Shown: one piece after another, positions 11,206-22,469 of the stretch
How positions within the stretch are numbered: the stretch's first letter is position 1
Layout: every line of letters begins with the position of its first letter
Assembly (NCBI GenBank): GCA_037179515.1
Contig: JAXCGZ010007641.1
Location: 87,621-151,620, forward strand
Length of the DNA stretch: 64,000 nt
From: Halocaridina rubra
Lineage: Eukaryota > Arthropoda > Malacostraca > Decapoda > Atyidae
Direction of reading: 5' to 3'
Notes under the pieces: generated by a model
Told to the model about the DNA's origin: nothing
Database searches by the model: none
Seen by the model: the letters and a program-made list of their open reading frames with translations, nothing else
Position numbers and translations under genes: made by a program

Positions 11206-12330
11206 TGTGACAAAGTGTTTTGCTCAACGTCACCAGAGGCTGTAAGATGCCTTATTAGCTAATTTGATAACTTGACTCTCATTTTTCTAACTAAAAATAA
11301 TTCCCACTTCTTGACTTTTGCAGATTATGATTATTTGCAATTTATATTTTAGCTTATAGCTAATTTTAAATATATCTTATTTACTCTTCTTGTACGTGTA
11401 GAAGTATAGTCCTGATATAAAGCCTGCTCCTACCTGTCCACGTTTTCAGTGAGCCTATCAGATATGTTTTCTTTACAATTTTATTATGATAAAATAGCTC
11501 TTGCTGATAATTTTGTTATAAATTTCACCTTGCTGTTATGTCATTAGCCTGTCTAGATATATATCAGTAGCTTCTTTATTATTTGAGTACTTAAATTCCG
11601 TCTCCTACAATGCAAAGAACGTTCTAGAGATTGTTTACCAGTAACCTAACTTTCCATTATTATTCTCGTTTTATTTTATTTGCTTCCACTTGTTGCACCT
11701 AAAATACTGTCTGTCCCTTGCATCTCTGCTATAATTACCTGCCAGGGAGCACCACTAAGGAAGTCCTTAAATGATATAAGAGCCAGTTACTGCTCTAGAA
11801 ATATATCTTACAGATGACGTCACCAGGAGGGACATTGAAGCGTCCACATTTGGGGGCCAAACATCCCAGAGGCAGCATCTCGCCTCAGCAGTCAAGTTTA
11901 TTTCAAACCTTATTTACGTGGCATCTTCACAGGAATTCATCTGGCACAGACAAGGTGAGGGATAGTGTATGGTAAAGCTCGTGGGTCAAGCAAATTGTGT
12001 TTCAGAAAATTAGTTGCATTCGTTACTGGCTAAATCCTACGAATTTTTTCTCAGATTCCATTCCCAACCAAATGAAATTTTGTAGATTACCTAACTGGAA
12101 TCTCACTTGCCAAAGTTAATTCCTTAACCTGGAAATTAAACCTGATATACATTGTCAAGAAGTTTCTTTTCATTGAATGTGATAAATGAAAATCTCATCC
12201 TCTGAAGACTGGTTATGAGCCCGTAAAAATCTATCCCTTCGCCTAACAAACTCTAATTTCATTTCACCCCTTTCTGTCATCGCAAATAAAGTGTTTTACA
12301 TCAAAAACTCGTGAATAAAGCTATTTGCTA
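11206..12330 (+). repeat. Element A 3' LTR, 5' portion only
   Basis: Starts TGTGACAAAGTG directly after the polypurine tract and contains the TATA-like GATATAAAG (near 11416). It matches the D LTR to about 12330, where it breaks at CTATATAAATTG and continues into inverted element B pol. Confidence 0.88.
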
Positions 12331-15000
12331 TATAAATTGGAAATAGATGACCAATCCTGAGAATGCACCAGGATGTCGTCTATAAAGCACAAAACATTGT
12401 CGAGATCCTGTAGTACTATCCTCATGAGTCTGCTGAAGCAGCCAGGGGTATTTACCATACCAAATGGCATGACCCTGAACTGGTATAGACCATATCTTGT
12501 GGAAAAGGCTGTTAGAGGCTTGGTAGTCTCGCTCAGCAGGACTTGCCAAAATCCACTGGCCAGATCCAACTTGGACAGGTAATGGGCTTGGGAGAGCAAC
12601 GAGAAAATATGCTCAGCGTCAGCAATGGGCTCTCCATCAAAGATGGTATGGGAGTTAAGCTTACGACAGTCAAGGCAGAACCTGTGACTGCCATCTCGCT
12701 TATGCACTGCCAGTAACGGTGAACACCAAGGCGTAATGCTCTTTTCAACTATTCCGAGGCGGACCCAAGTGTCAAGATCCTCCTTCAGCCGAACGGACAG
12801 CTGTTGGGGAAGACCATAGGAATGCCGAAATGGCTGTGGGTCAGTAAATCTGACATGATGCTCAAGTGTAGCGGTAATGCTTGGGAGGTCATTGAAGACA
12901 TTCTCATAATCCTCCAATAGCTTGTTCAGCTGTTCCCATTGACTCGGTTGCAGTCTGGAGTTAATAATGCAATTACTTACACTTTCCTTTCGGTGTGTGG
13001 GAATGGCAGTATCCTTACCATCATCAAAAGCTAAGCTTATGTCTTCATTTGAGAGGGTGGTGGCTGTGGCCAGAGGGGCTTCTTCCGAAAAACTCCACTC
13101 CTGTAAGTCTGTCTCCACTGCAAAGGTGGAGTATTTCAATATAGGAGGTAAGGGGTGGCTGTAATGGAGCACCTGTGTTGCTGCAGCCTCGGAGGTTCTG
13201 TTGATGCTGAGGGCATCTACAGGGGTTGCTGGGAGTGCCAGCGCAGGATCCCAGTGGGCCTCCGGGTCCTCACAATATAGGTTCAGCTGGTTAATGTGGT
13301 ATTTCCTGGTATTGCCATCAACACTTAGCACATAATAGTCAGGGGTCACCCGGTGTACCACATTGTACGGTCCTTTCCAGCGTAGCATTAGCTTGTGAGT
13401 ATCGGTTGGGAGAAGTAACAGAGCTTGATCTCCGGGTGTCAGGGCACGACACCGGGCACGCTTGTCAAAGAGGAGCTTGGCAGTCTGCTGGTGACCCTTA
13501 ATGGCTAATTGTGCAGTTTTCCAAGCCTTTTTGAGGTGAGACGAAAATTTCAAAATATACTCATGGACGTCCCTATTGTAATCTTCGATGATAGGTGAAT
13601 CCCAACATTCTGCCAAGAATTCCACTGGGCCTCTGACCGTATGACCATAAATCAGCTCGAAAGGCGAATATCCAGCAGTGTCGTGGGGCGTGTCTCTGAA
13701 GGAGAAAAGTGCAACAGGGACGTACTTGTCCCACTGCCTAGGTATATGTATCACTAGCTTGCGCAAGCATCGCTTCAATGTCCCGTTATAGCGTTCGCAT
13801 GATCCATTTGATTTTAGCATGATAGACACTCGTACGAATGTGCTTCATTTCTAAAAGGTTACAGAAAGCCTCAAAGTGCCTACTTGTAAACTGACTTCCA
13901 TTGTCTGAAGTGACCTACTCAGGAAAGCCAACACTGGAGCAGATTTCAAATAGGGCATGAGTGACTGCTTCAGTCGTGATAGAAGACAGTGGCACTGCAT
14001 CTGGGTACCTTGTTGCCAGGTCGACGTATACCAGGAGAAACTGTTTCCCCGTGGACGAAGCTGGATTAATAGGACCTAATATGTCAATAGCGACCTTGGA
14101 ACATGGCTCCATTGAGAGCTTAGTTATCCCCATGGGAACTTTCGGTACCGGTGCCGTAGAGGTGGATTGACAGACAGGGCAGGAGCCTACATATCTGTCT
14201 ACCTCGGCGTACATGTTTGGCCATGCAAAAGCCTTCTGAAGGACGTGCCGAGTTTTTTGCTTTGCCTCTGTGTCCACTCAGAGGTGAATGGTGTGCCACA
14301 TACATAGCCTGGTGGTGCAATGAAGCGGGCACCACCAACTGTTTAAAGGTGTGGCCTTCTTTAGTCACATGCCTACGAAGTACTCCATCTTCAAGGGCGT
14401 AAGTGATCTGGCCCCCTCCTCTCACTGTGAAGGTCCTTCCCTCGGTGGCCTGCTGCATCCAGCATTTGAGGCTGGGGCAATCTTGCTGCAATTTGGCAAA
14501 GTCTGGACGGGACTTCAATGGCTCTAGAGGTGCATCATCTGGTAAAGGAGTGGGAAACTCTCCGCGTTCCACATTATGTGTACTAATTGCAGCAGACTCA
14601 ATGGAGTCAGTCGGAGAATTGTCCAAATTCTTGGCATCGAGGCCAGGAGTTGCTGCTGAAATGGCTTCATGTGACTTCCCCCGAGGGAAGTTATAACGAG
14701 AAATGTCCTTGTGGTAGAGGATGGCCTGAAAACTAGGAACTAAGTTCAGTGCACGACCCAGCAAGACAGGGTACATAAGCCCAATCATTGCTAAAGCTGG
14801 GGCTTTTCCCTTGTAGTATTTGCAATCCAGGTTAATCTTACAGCAGCGTTGTATTTGGGGTGTTCCTTCAGCAACCCGCACACGAACGACTTTGCCGGTA
14901 AAATCTTCATCCCTGACGAAGTTCTCGTCAACAAATATGCCATTGGCCCCTGTGTCGAGGGCTAACTCAACTTCCACACCATTTATAGTTCCCAGACATT
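12331..15000 (-). pseudogene. pol: Element B pol: protease-integrase-RT (RT truncated)
   Basis: Minus strand, 5' to 3': DTGAN protease (about 14970-14925), a linker with PVLLGRALNLVPSFQ, integrase zinc finger with HHSPLSGHRG and CPVCQ (about 14310-14160), integrase core with a TAG at 13915-13917, then a 502-residue open stretch (13829-12321) holding the core's NGSCERYNGTLK, GPY/F module (LRWKGPYNVVHRV), a ~90-residue spacer and RT up to FIDDILVHSQDWSS. A frame change at the A-run near 14262 separates gag-protease from integrase. The RT ends in foreign sequence at the junction with A's LTR. Confidence 0.85.
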
Positions 15001-16213
15001 TTGGGATCACCTGCGGATTACCACATTCGGTGAATTCCACATTGGCAAGTTTGTACGTAGGTTCCTCGGCGTTATCCTCAGTGGCCCTTTCTGGCCTTAT
15101 TTCTACAGCATGGGCCAAGTGTGTGGCTGGATGGCTTTGTGGGCCGCCGCTGTGTGAGGGAGCGTGGTGGCTCTTAGATTTTGGCTGAAAACCCTGGGAA
15201 GGAGGAGCAGAGTAATGGCCTTTGCCTCCTTTCTGGTGAGAATCATGGCTTGCTGCGGGGGAGATACAACTCTGAGGACGAACCTTGGAATCGGCCCTTC
15301 TTGCCCTCATAACATCACAGAGACGTACTCCAGGCTGGTTATGCTGGAGGTACTCGTCCACAGCGGCTAAACTTTTCTCGTAGTTGATCTCATCCTTAAG
15401 CTGAGTCCTTACATATGCAACAACATCTGGAGGATGTTCATTGGCAATTGCATCAAACATCAAGAACGCATACAACTTCTCACGAGGACACTTTGCAACC
15501 TGTAACCAATCATTAAAGAGGCGAGCCTTGCATTTGCCAAAGATACTACAGTTCTCCTCCTTCAATGGGAAAGCAGAAATATACCTAGCACGACACTCAG
15601 CTGGTGAAAGGTCCTGTGAGGCCAGGAGTGTGCTTTTAACTTTCTTATAGTCCCTCAGCTGCATTTGGTCGAGTTAATTGACCAGGGCGAGCAGACGGGG
15701 TGGCATGCAGGCGAGCAGCCAACGACTCTTCTCAGCCTCTGTGCCTTCGTTAACTGCAGCAAGACTTTCGAAAGAGCGGATGTAAGTATCAAGCGGTTGC
15801 CTGCCGTCGTCTTCGTATTTCGGTATTGGGGAGGGCCTCTCATGAGGCTGGTTTCCATTTCCAGTTGAAGGACCACTGTCTGGGAATCCCGCTTGAAGCC
15901 GAGCAAGCGCAAGCTCATGTTCACGTTGTGCTTGTGCCTCATCACGTTGTGCAAGCGCAAGCTCATGTTCACGTTGTGCTTGTGCCTCATCACATTGTGC
16001 AAGCGTAAGCTCATGTTCACGTTGTGCTTGTGCCTCATCACGTTGTGCTTGTGCCTCATCACTTGCTCTCTTCTCCAGCTTATCTCGGCGTTCAACCATC
16101 TTCTCATGAGCCCATTCGAAGAGCTTCTGCCCTGGGGAAAGACTGTATCTCTCACCCCTAGCAATCATTATTTCCAGGTAACGCTACTCATCGAATGTTT
16201 CGATGGTTTCCAT
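15001..16213 (-). pseudogene. gag: Element B gag (coiled coil plus SCAN-like capsid)
   Basis: Start codon at 16213-16211; codon 10 is TAG, where A and D have GAG. From 16168 it reads on as a coiled coil with three full DEAQAQREHELALA-type 14-residue units plus a partial one (about 16075-15900), then YIRSFESLAAVNE. A further frame break lies near 15670. The SCAN-like capsid (ARLFNDWLQVAKCPREKLYAF, DVVAYVRTQLKDEINYEKSL; about 15600-15370) is intact and is the best copy in the window. The Ser/Pro-rich tail lacks the Asn/Arg/His/Pro-rich insert seen in C and D. Confidence 0.82.
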
Positions 16214-17752
16214 GTTTGTTTCCTTTGACTGCCTGTTTTTCATGGTGGTTTCCTAAGCAGCCAAAAATGAAGTGCCAAAAACAACCACAAACAACCATAT
16301 CTCTACAATAGTAGAAAAAAATGAAAGAACCACACAACACTAAGGAGAGAAAAAAATTCAACACCACAGTTCAAACTTAAACGTAAAAGTGATCTCAAAA
16401 CCTCACCATAAAAGTGACTCAAAATACAATCAAGTGCAACAGCAGCAAAATGTTGCAAAACAGTGCATGAAACACTGGTAATACAGAATGGCAGTCGTGC
16501 CTTCTTAACAGCAATATGCGGCAGTACCTGCGGTCATGGTGCAAATGAAAGGAATGAGCAACACAATCAAGTGCAACAGCAGCAAAATGTTGCAAAACAG
16601 TGCATGAAACACTGGTAATACGGGATGGCAGTTGTGCCTCCTTAACAGCAATATTTGGCAGTACCTGCTGTTGTGGTGCAAATGAAAGGAATGAGCAACA
16701 CAATCAAGTGCAACAGCAGCAAAATGTTGCAAAACAGTGCATGAAACACTGGTAATACGGGATGGCAGTCATGCCTGCTTAACAGCAATACGTGGCAGTA
16801 CTTACGGTTATGGTGCAAATGAAAGGAATGAGCAAGACAATCAAGTGCAACAGCAAGAAAATGTTGCAAAACAGTGCATGAAACACTGGTAATACAGGAT
16901 GGCAGTAATGCCTGCTTAACGGCAATACGTGGCAGTACCTGCGGTTATGGTGCAAATGAAAGGAATAAGCAACAACGAATTTTACTGACTAGCACCCAGT
17001 GCCAGAAAATACAAACAAGTACAGTATAGAGGTCGTGCCTGTGTATGAGCGAGTATATGGCAATACCCACAAATAAAATGTCGTAAGTAAAATTCTGGAG
17101 TGTTGTCAAAGGGCACAGATCCTATGCAAAATACACCAAAGATGAGCTAACGGCTTACTAGGCAGCCAGATTGCACATGTCTACTAGAAATGACAAAATT
17201 TATTTTCAAGTGACAACTCAGACACATGAAAGGCTTAGCCTAGGCTCGATAAATGACACCAAAGCTTTTCTTCCCAATGTATGAGCAGTCAATGCTTGAA
17301 TATAAAACACAATTTTCAGCAAAATACTTAATATGCTTACTCCCAATTCCTAAATCCCAAGAAAATATAAACAATACTTAACAAGTATCACCCTTTAACG
17401 GATATATAAAACACGAGTGCTTTAAAACTCAATCTTATCATGCAAATAAATGAAATTTTAAATAACACGTCTTCTCGTCATGCAAAATTTCCTAAGTCTG
17501 TTACCACATAATCTCATGAAGATTTCCTGAAATTTTGTTTACCACATGGGAAACAAGAAAATATTAGTTACCATAATTAATTTTAAAAATAAAGAAAAAA
17601 ATTCTGATCCGCAATGTCTCTAGCGATAAAATTTTCGTGTGCAGCCTATGATTCATTCATTTCAATAATCGAGCCAATGGTAATCAGGTTTCATGTGCAG
17701 TATTAAAGAGCAATATAAAAATAAATTTATTAAAATCAGTCTGTCTGTTCGG
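16214..17752 (-). other. Element B leader with 137-bp repeats
   Basis: Mirror image of the A leader. Four 137-bp units lie at about 16430-16970 (marker CTTAACAGCAATA near 16504 and then about every 137 bp; the last reads CTTAACGGCAATA). The small ORFs here are repeat artefacts. Confidence 0.8.
16430..16970 (-). repeat. 137-bp tandem repeat array in element B leader
   Basis: Four head-to-tail units like those of A and D, reading on the minus strand; adjacent shadow ORFs are offset by exactly 137 bp (16505, 16642). Confidence 0.88.
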
Positions 17753-17770
17753 GTCCCTGTTCGGGTGCCA
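17753..17770 (-). promoter_or_regulatory. Primer-binding site, tRNA-Lys type (element B)
   Basis: On the minus strand this reads TGGCACCCGAACAGGGAC, identical to element A, four bases inside the LTR end at 17775. Confidence 0.85.
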
Positions 17771-17774
17771 ATAT

Positions 17775-19192
17775 TGTTGAGGGAATAGAGTGTGTTGTTA
17801 AGAATCTGTTTTACTAAGGGAACTCAAAGTACTGAGCTCGGTTAAGAGCTCTCAAACAGACAGGACGGATATTTGTACTTGAACACCCCACCCGTATACC
17901 ACTACTCGGTTAAATGAAACTCAGAATTCAACTTTCATTTAGTTTTGGAAATGCAATGACATTAAAAGAATTGAATTAAATTTTTAAATTAAATTTTATG
18001 AAATGCTGCCTCGAATCAAGTAGGTGGTGAGCACGATTTCGTTTCCCGGCACCACGGACGTATGCCAAGACTTTGGCCTCAACTCGACGATTACCTCTGT
18101 AACACAGGCAGAGTAGAATAGAGGACACTGCAATTGCAGGAACAGAAACGACACACTGTTAATAATGGGAAACTGAAAGCATGAACACACATATAATGAG
18201 TTTCCAATATTATTCTACTGGATGAAAATATATTGGTTATTCAAAGCTAACCAGAAATATTTATGCTACCATAATAGCATACAAAATTATTAATTCTTTG
18301 CTGGTATTAAAGGAAAACAATTTACTCAAAATAAATAAAGAAGAAGCAAGGCAAATACTGTACTGTATGTATTCCTTAAATTGTGGGCAACCACAAAAGT
18401 TACAATGCTTATTACTGATTTGCAATTAATATGGTAAAACACTCTATATATGATAAAGGAAGAATCTACGAGATAAATACAGTATTCATTCACTTATAGT
18501 TATCAAGAACTGTTTGAAATGAAAAAGGGGGTGCAAAACCTCCATTTGAAATATTTGCAACTTATAACTCAAAACACTTTATCCACTACATATGAAGAAT
18601 TAACAAGATAAATACAGTATTCATTCATTAAATTGTGGTTAACAGGAAATATTTGCAAAGACAACAGGGTAAAATTACCTTTTAATTATTTGCAGCTTAA
18701 CACGTTAGTTAAATGATTAATTATTTGCAATTTATATAGTGAATAGCTTTATTCACGAGTTTTTGACGTAAAACACTTTATTTACGATGATAAAAAGGGG
18801 TGAAATGAAATTAGAGTTTGTTAGGAGAAGGGATAGATTTTTACGGGCTCATAACCAGTCTTCAGAGGATGAGATTTTCGTTTATCACATTCAATGAAAA
18901 GAAACTTCTTGGCAATGTATATCAGCTTTAATTATCTGTTAGTTTCACGGAAAAGGTGGAAAGGTAGGAGCAGCCTTTATATCGGGACTATACTTCTACA
19001 CGTACAAGAAGAGTAAATAAGGTATATTTAAAACTAGCTATAAGCTAAAATATAAATTGCAAATAATCATAATCTGCAAAAGTCAAGAAGTGGGAATTAT
19101 TTTTAGTTAGAAAAATGAGAGTTAAGTTACTAAATTAACTAATAAGGCTTCTAACAGCGTCAGGTGACTTTGAGCGAAACACTCTGTCAACA
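17775..19192 (-). repeat. Element B 5' LTR, internally deleted
   Basis: About 1,418 bp against ~1,900 in D. The outer end reads TGTTGACAGAGTG on the minus strand, one T more than the TGTGACAGAG of D. Around 18950 some 500 bp are missing, joining GTTTCACGG to the sequence around the TATA-like box. Element G gag starts immediately beyond 19192. Confidence 0.85.
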
Positions 19193-20400
19193 TCCATGTA
19201 ATAGGTTTAGAGGTACAGGAGGTGTATAAAACCCTCACACCTGTGGGTAATACCCTTTAGCAAACAATTGATTGCTTAAATGCCTATTTTGCGCCTAAAA
19301 TTAATTTTAAATATGAGAAACTTAGGTTTAGCCAGTGCACCCATGATGCAAGTGAATTAGTTTATGTTTTTGTTACCAAGTTGAAAGAGTTAGCTACTAC
19401 TTGTGAGTTCCATAACAAGGAGGATGTCATAATAGATCAGATTATAGCCAAATATAATTCACATGAGCTTAGAAAAAAAAATGTTTCAGGAAAAAACCCT
19501 AACATTAGATAAGGTTTTAGACACAGCTAGGATTCTGGAAGCAGCAAATTCTCAAGCTCAAGCCATTGAGGGTTCACAAAGTAATTCTCAGGTTAAGAAA
19601 GTGTCCTTCCAATATGGTAAAGGGCAATGGCAACAAGGTAAAAACAAGACACCTCCAAGGAAACCAGAGGGTAAACAATCCACAAATACAAAACCATGTT
19701 TCAGGTGTGAGGTAGGTCATTATCCTAGTGATAGGACAAAGTGTCCAGCAACGGACAAGAATTGTAACAGTTGTGGACGCAAGGGTCATTTCAGTAACAT
19801 ATGTAGGCTCTGCAAAACAGAGAAGCATATCAATTAAACCTCAGTTAAACCTGAAACACAACAGAATGGTCAGTCAGACGAGCCATCAGAGCAATTAGAT
19901 AGTAGTAAACCAGAATTTTCTTTTCAAATTAACTCTATAAGATATAAAGACAAGAGGTTCATTATCCTAGTGACAGGACAAAGTGTACAGCAACTGACAA
20001 AAAATGTAACAGTTGTGGATGCAAGGGTCATTTCAGTAACATGTGTAGTCTCTGCAAAACAGAGAAACACATCAAGTATACCTCAGTTAAACCTGAAACA
20101 CAACAGAATGGTCAGTCAGACGAGCCATCAGAGCAATTAGATAGTAGTAAACCAGAATTTGCTTTTCAAATTTACTCAATAAGATATAAAGACAAGAGGT
20201 TCATTATCCTAGTGACAGGACAAAGTGTACAGCAACTGACAAGAAATGTAACAGTTGTGGACACAAGGGTCATTTCAGTAATATGTGTAGTCTCTGCAAA
20301 ACAGAGAAACACATCAAGTATACCTCAGTTAAACCTGAAACACAACAGAATGGTCAGTCAGACGAGCCATCAGAGCAATTAGATAGTAGTAAACCAGAAT
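19193..20400 (+). pseudogene. gag: Element G gag with zinc knuckles
   Basis: Gag C-terminal half. The capsid end reads NAYFAPKINFKYEKLRFSQ and then KLKELATTCEF. An open stretch (19463-19837) carries a variant knuckle CFRCEVGHYPSDRTKC and a canonical CNSCGRKGHFSNIC. TAA and other stops occur upstream near 19259. After 19837 the reading frame is repeatedly lost because the next 242-bp units are not a multiple of three. Confidence 0.78.
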
Positions 20401-20440
20401 TTGCTTTTCAAATCAACTCTCTAAGTAATAAAGACGAGAG
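19808..20440 (+). repeat. 242-bp tandem repeat duplicating the zinc-knuckle segment
   Basis: CTCTGCAAAACAGAGAA recurs at 19808, 20050 and 20292, exactly 242 bp apart; the third unit is partial. Each unit spans the knuckle (TGTAACAGTTGTGG) through the GACGAGCCATCAGAGC segment. Since 242 is not divisible by 3, each unit shifts frame. Confidence 0.92.
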
Positions 20441-20804
20441 GTTAATGATTAATGTAAACATGAACAGTGTGCCAGTTGTCATGCATGTAGATACAGCAGC
20501 AGACATCTCTGTGATGTCAGAACAGGTGGCATGCAAAATACCAAATTTGTCCATAAAAGCTTGCAATAAAGTTCTGTTGGATTACAATGCACACACCATC
20601 AAGGTAGTAGGTTCGGCAAAGGTTAATGTTCAGTATGATCAGCAGACAGCACAGGATCTGCCCCTCACCATTGTGAAAGGCCAAGATCAGACATTAATGG
20701 GTTTAGATTGGTTGAAACATTTTCAGTTAAAATGGTCGAAAATTTTGAAGATTTTGAAAGTAGAACATAAAACTGTTACCCCTGAGAGTGATGTGTTTTC
20801 ATAA
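20401..20804 (+). pseudogene. Element G aspartic protease
   Basis: Open within 20283-20804. The protease active-site motif reads VDTAADISVM, where the family usually has DTGA, so the third active-site residue is Ala rather than Gly. A flap-like region and the TLMGLDWLKHF motif that normally precedes RT follow. The ORF ends in TAA at 20802-20804 before RT. Probably inactive. Confidence 0.75.
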
Positions 20805-22335
20805 TTTAAGAAGATTTTTACTGAAGGACCTAGCTCAGTAAAAAACATAAAGGCAACCTTTGTTCTGAAATCTGATGCAATACCCAAGTGTTTTGCTCCC
20901 AGACATATTCCATTTGCTTTAAAGGCCTCAGTTGAACTGGAAATTAAAAGGTTAGAAGCAGAAGGCACATGGGAGAGAGTAATGTATTCAGACTGGGGAA
21001 CCCCTTTAGTTCCAATAGCAAAATAAGATGAAGGTATCCGGTCGTGTGGAGATTATAAGGTAACACATAATATCACAGTTATAAATAGCCCAATACCCCC
21101 TACCCAGCCCTACACACATGTTTGCAGCCATAGGAGAATGAAAATTCTTTTCAAAAATGACCTAAAACATGCCTTTTAGCAGTTAGTCATGGATAACTAG
21201 TCACAAGAATACTGTACAGTAAATACTAATTTGGGGTTATTTCGTCCCAAAAGCCCACCATATGGAGTAGCCAGCAGTCCCGCAATATGGCAGCAAGCCA
21301 TGGATAAGATATTCAATGGAATGCCCGGAGTATTTTGTTTCATTAATGACATATTAGTAGCAGGAAAGGACAGAGAGCATCAAGAAAGACTAGTACCAGT
21401 ATTAAAATGCATCCAAGAAAATGGAATGAAAATAATAAAAGAGCAAATGTCATCTTAAAGTTTCAGCAATTGAATATTTAGGGTTCAAAATAAATGACCA
21501 AAGTATTCACAAGACAGATGACAAAGTCAGGGCAGTGCAGTCAGCAAAAGTACCTGAAAATGTCAATCAGCTACAGTCATTTTTAGTACTTGTGACATTT
21601 TACGGAAAGTTCATAAAAGACTTAGCTACCCTAGCAGAACCACTATATCAACTGTTTAACAAAGATGTAGCATGGCACTGGTCAGAGGACTATCAGCAGT
21701 TATTTGAAAAGATAAAAGCAGAAATAACTTCTCCAAAGTTTTTGACACATTTCAGAATGGACTTGCCGGTAAAACTAGTGTGTGATGCCTCACAGGTAAG
21801 CTTAGGTGCAATTTTACCCATGTAATGGCCGGCGGCACAGAAAGGCCAATTGCCTCTGCATTTAGATTGTTGAATAAGGCAGAAAGAAACTATTCACAAA
21901 TTGAAAAGGAGGGCCTTAGCCCTAGTGTATGCTGTAAAGTAATTCCACGTATACCTTTACGGCAGGAAGGAATTTAAGTTAGTCATTGACCACAAGCCAT
22001 TATTAGCCATTTTAGGTCCAAAGGAAGGCTTACCCACTCTAGGCGCAGCACGACTACAAAGGTGGGCTATCTTTTTGGCAACTTATAATTATACATTAGA
22101 GTACAAGTCAACTACCAAGATAGGAAATGCAGACGCACTATCTCGCTTACCCGTAGACGAACCTTCTACAGATCATGATGTCAGTATTTTCTTATTAGAC
22201 AGCCACAACTTACCTATCACACCTAAAGAGTTAGCTTAAAGCACACAACAGGATCCAATATTGTCCAAGGTACTCCAGCATTTACTTACTGGTCGAGGTC
22301 CAACAATGACTAAGGAAGAATGTAAACCATATGTG
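20805..22335 (+). pseudogene. pol: Element G RT and RNase H
   Basis: RT pieces: PRHIPFALKASVELEIKRLE (20900s), WGTPLVPIAK followed by a stop, YGVASSPAIWQQAMDKIF (about 21260), and the catalytic box FINDILVAG, where Asn replaces the first Asp of the xxDD pair. The connection and RNase H start follow (LQSFLVLVTFYGKFIKD, LVCDASQVSLGA; 21535-21825). The rest of RNase H is recognisable to ~22330 (HKPLLAI-like, GNADALSRLPV-like) only with frame changes. At least six stops. Dead copy of Mag-like type. Confidence 0.78.
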
Positions 22336-22469
22336 GCAGTATGGTCTGAACCCAGCCACTGAGGAGGGCAAGCCAGCCTCAACTTGGTGCTGGTCCCAAG
22401 CCCAGGTAGATGGGGAGGGTTGGTGGCAGGAAGGGCATCCGGCCATAAAAATTTTGCCAAAACCAAAAT

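Larger units (their letters stand above)
3700..12330 (+). mobile_element. Element A: degraded Gmr1-like Ty3/gypsy element, 5' LTR cut by F
   Basis: Plus-strand element in the order partial 5' LTR, primer site (4469), leader with 137-bp repeats, gag (6023), protease, integrase, RT, RNase H (ends ~10515), polypurine tract, 3' LTR (from 11206). The 3' LTR stops after about 1,125 bp, near 12330, at an inverted junction with element B. The 5' LTR is cut on its left side by F. Gag-pol carries several stops, frameshifts and an 82-bp deletion. It shares two inactivating changes with B. Confidence 0.88.
12331..19192 (-). mobile_element. Element B: inverted, truncated Gmr1-like Ty3/gypsy element
   Basis: Minus-strand copy of the same subfamily as A: 5' LTR (19192-17775), primer site, leader with 137-bp repeats, gag, protease, integrase and RT, ending inside RT just past the FIDD box. 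RNase H and the 3' LTR are absent. With A it forms an inverted repeat with arms of about 6 kb and a spacer of about 2.5 kb. Its LTR lies within the gag of element G. Shared errors with A: TAG in integrase (B 13915-13917) and a six-A run in the zinc-finger region. Confidence 0.88.
19193..22335 (+). mobile_element. Element G: old Mag-like Ty3/gypsy element, left part
   Basis: Plus-strand gag, protease, RT and RNase H of an old, multiply broken Ty3/gypsy element. Its left end is cut by B's LTR, so gag starts midway. Its right end is cut by the RTE LINE at about 22335, and integrase resumes at about 26037. Many stops show it is old. The zinc-knuckle segment is triplicated. The domain order is the standard gag-PR-RT-RH-IN, unlike A-E. 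Confidence 0.82.
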
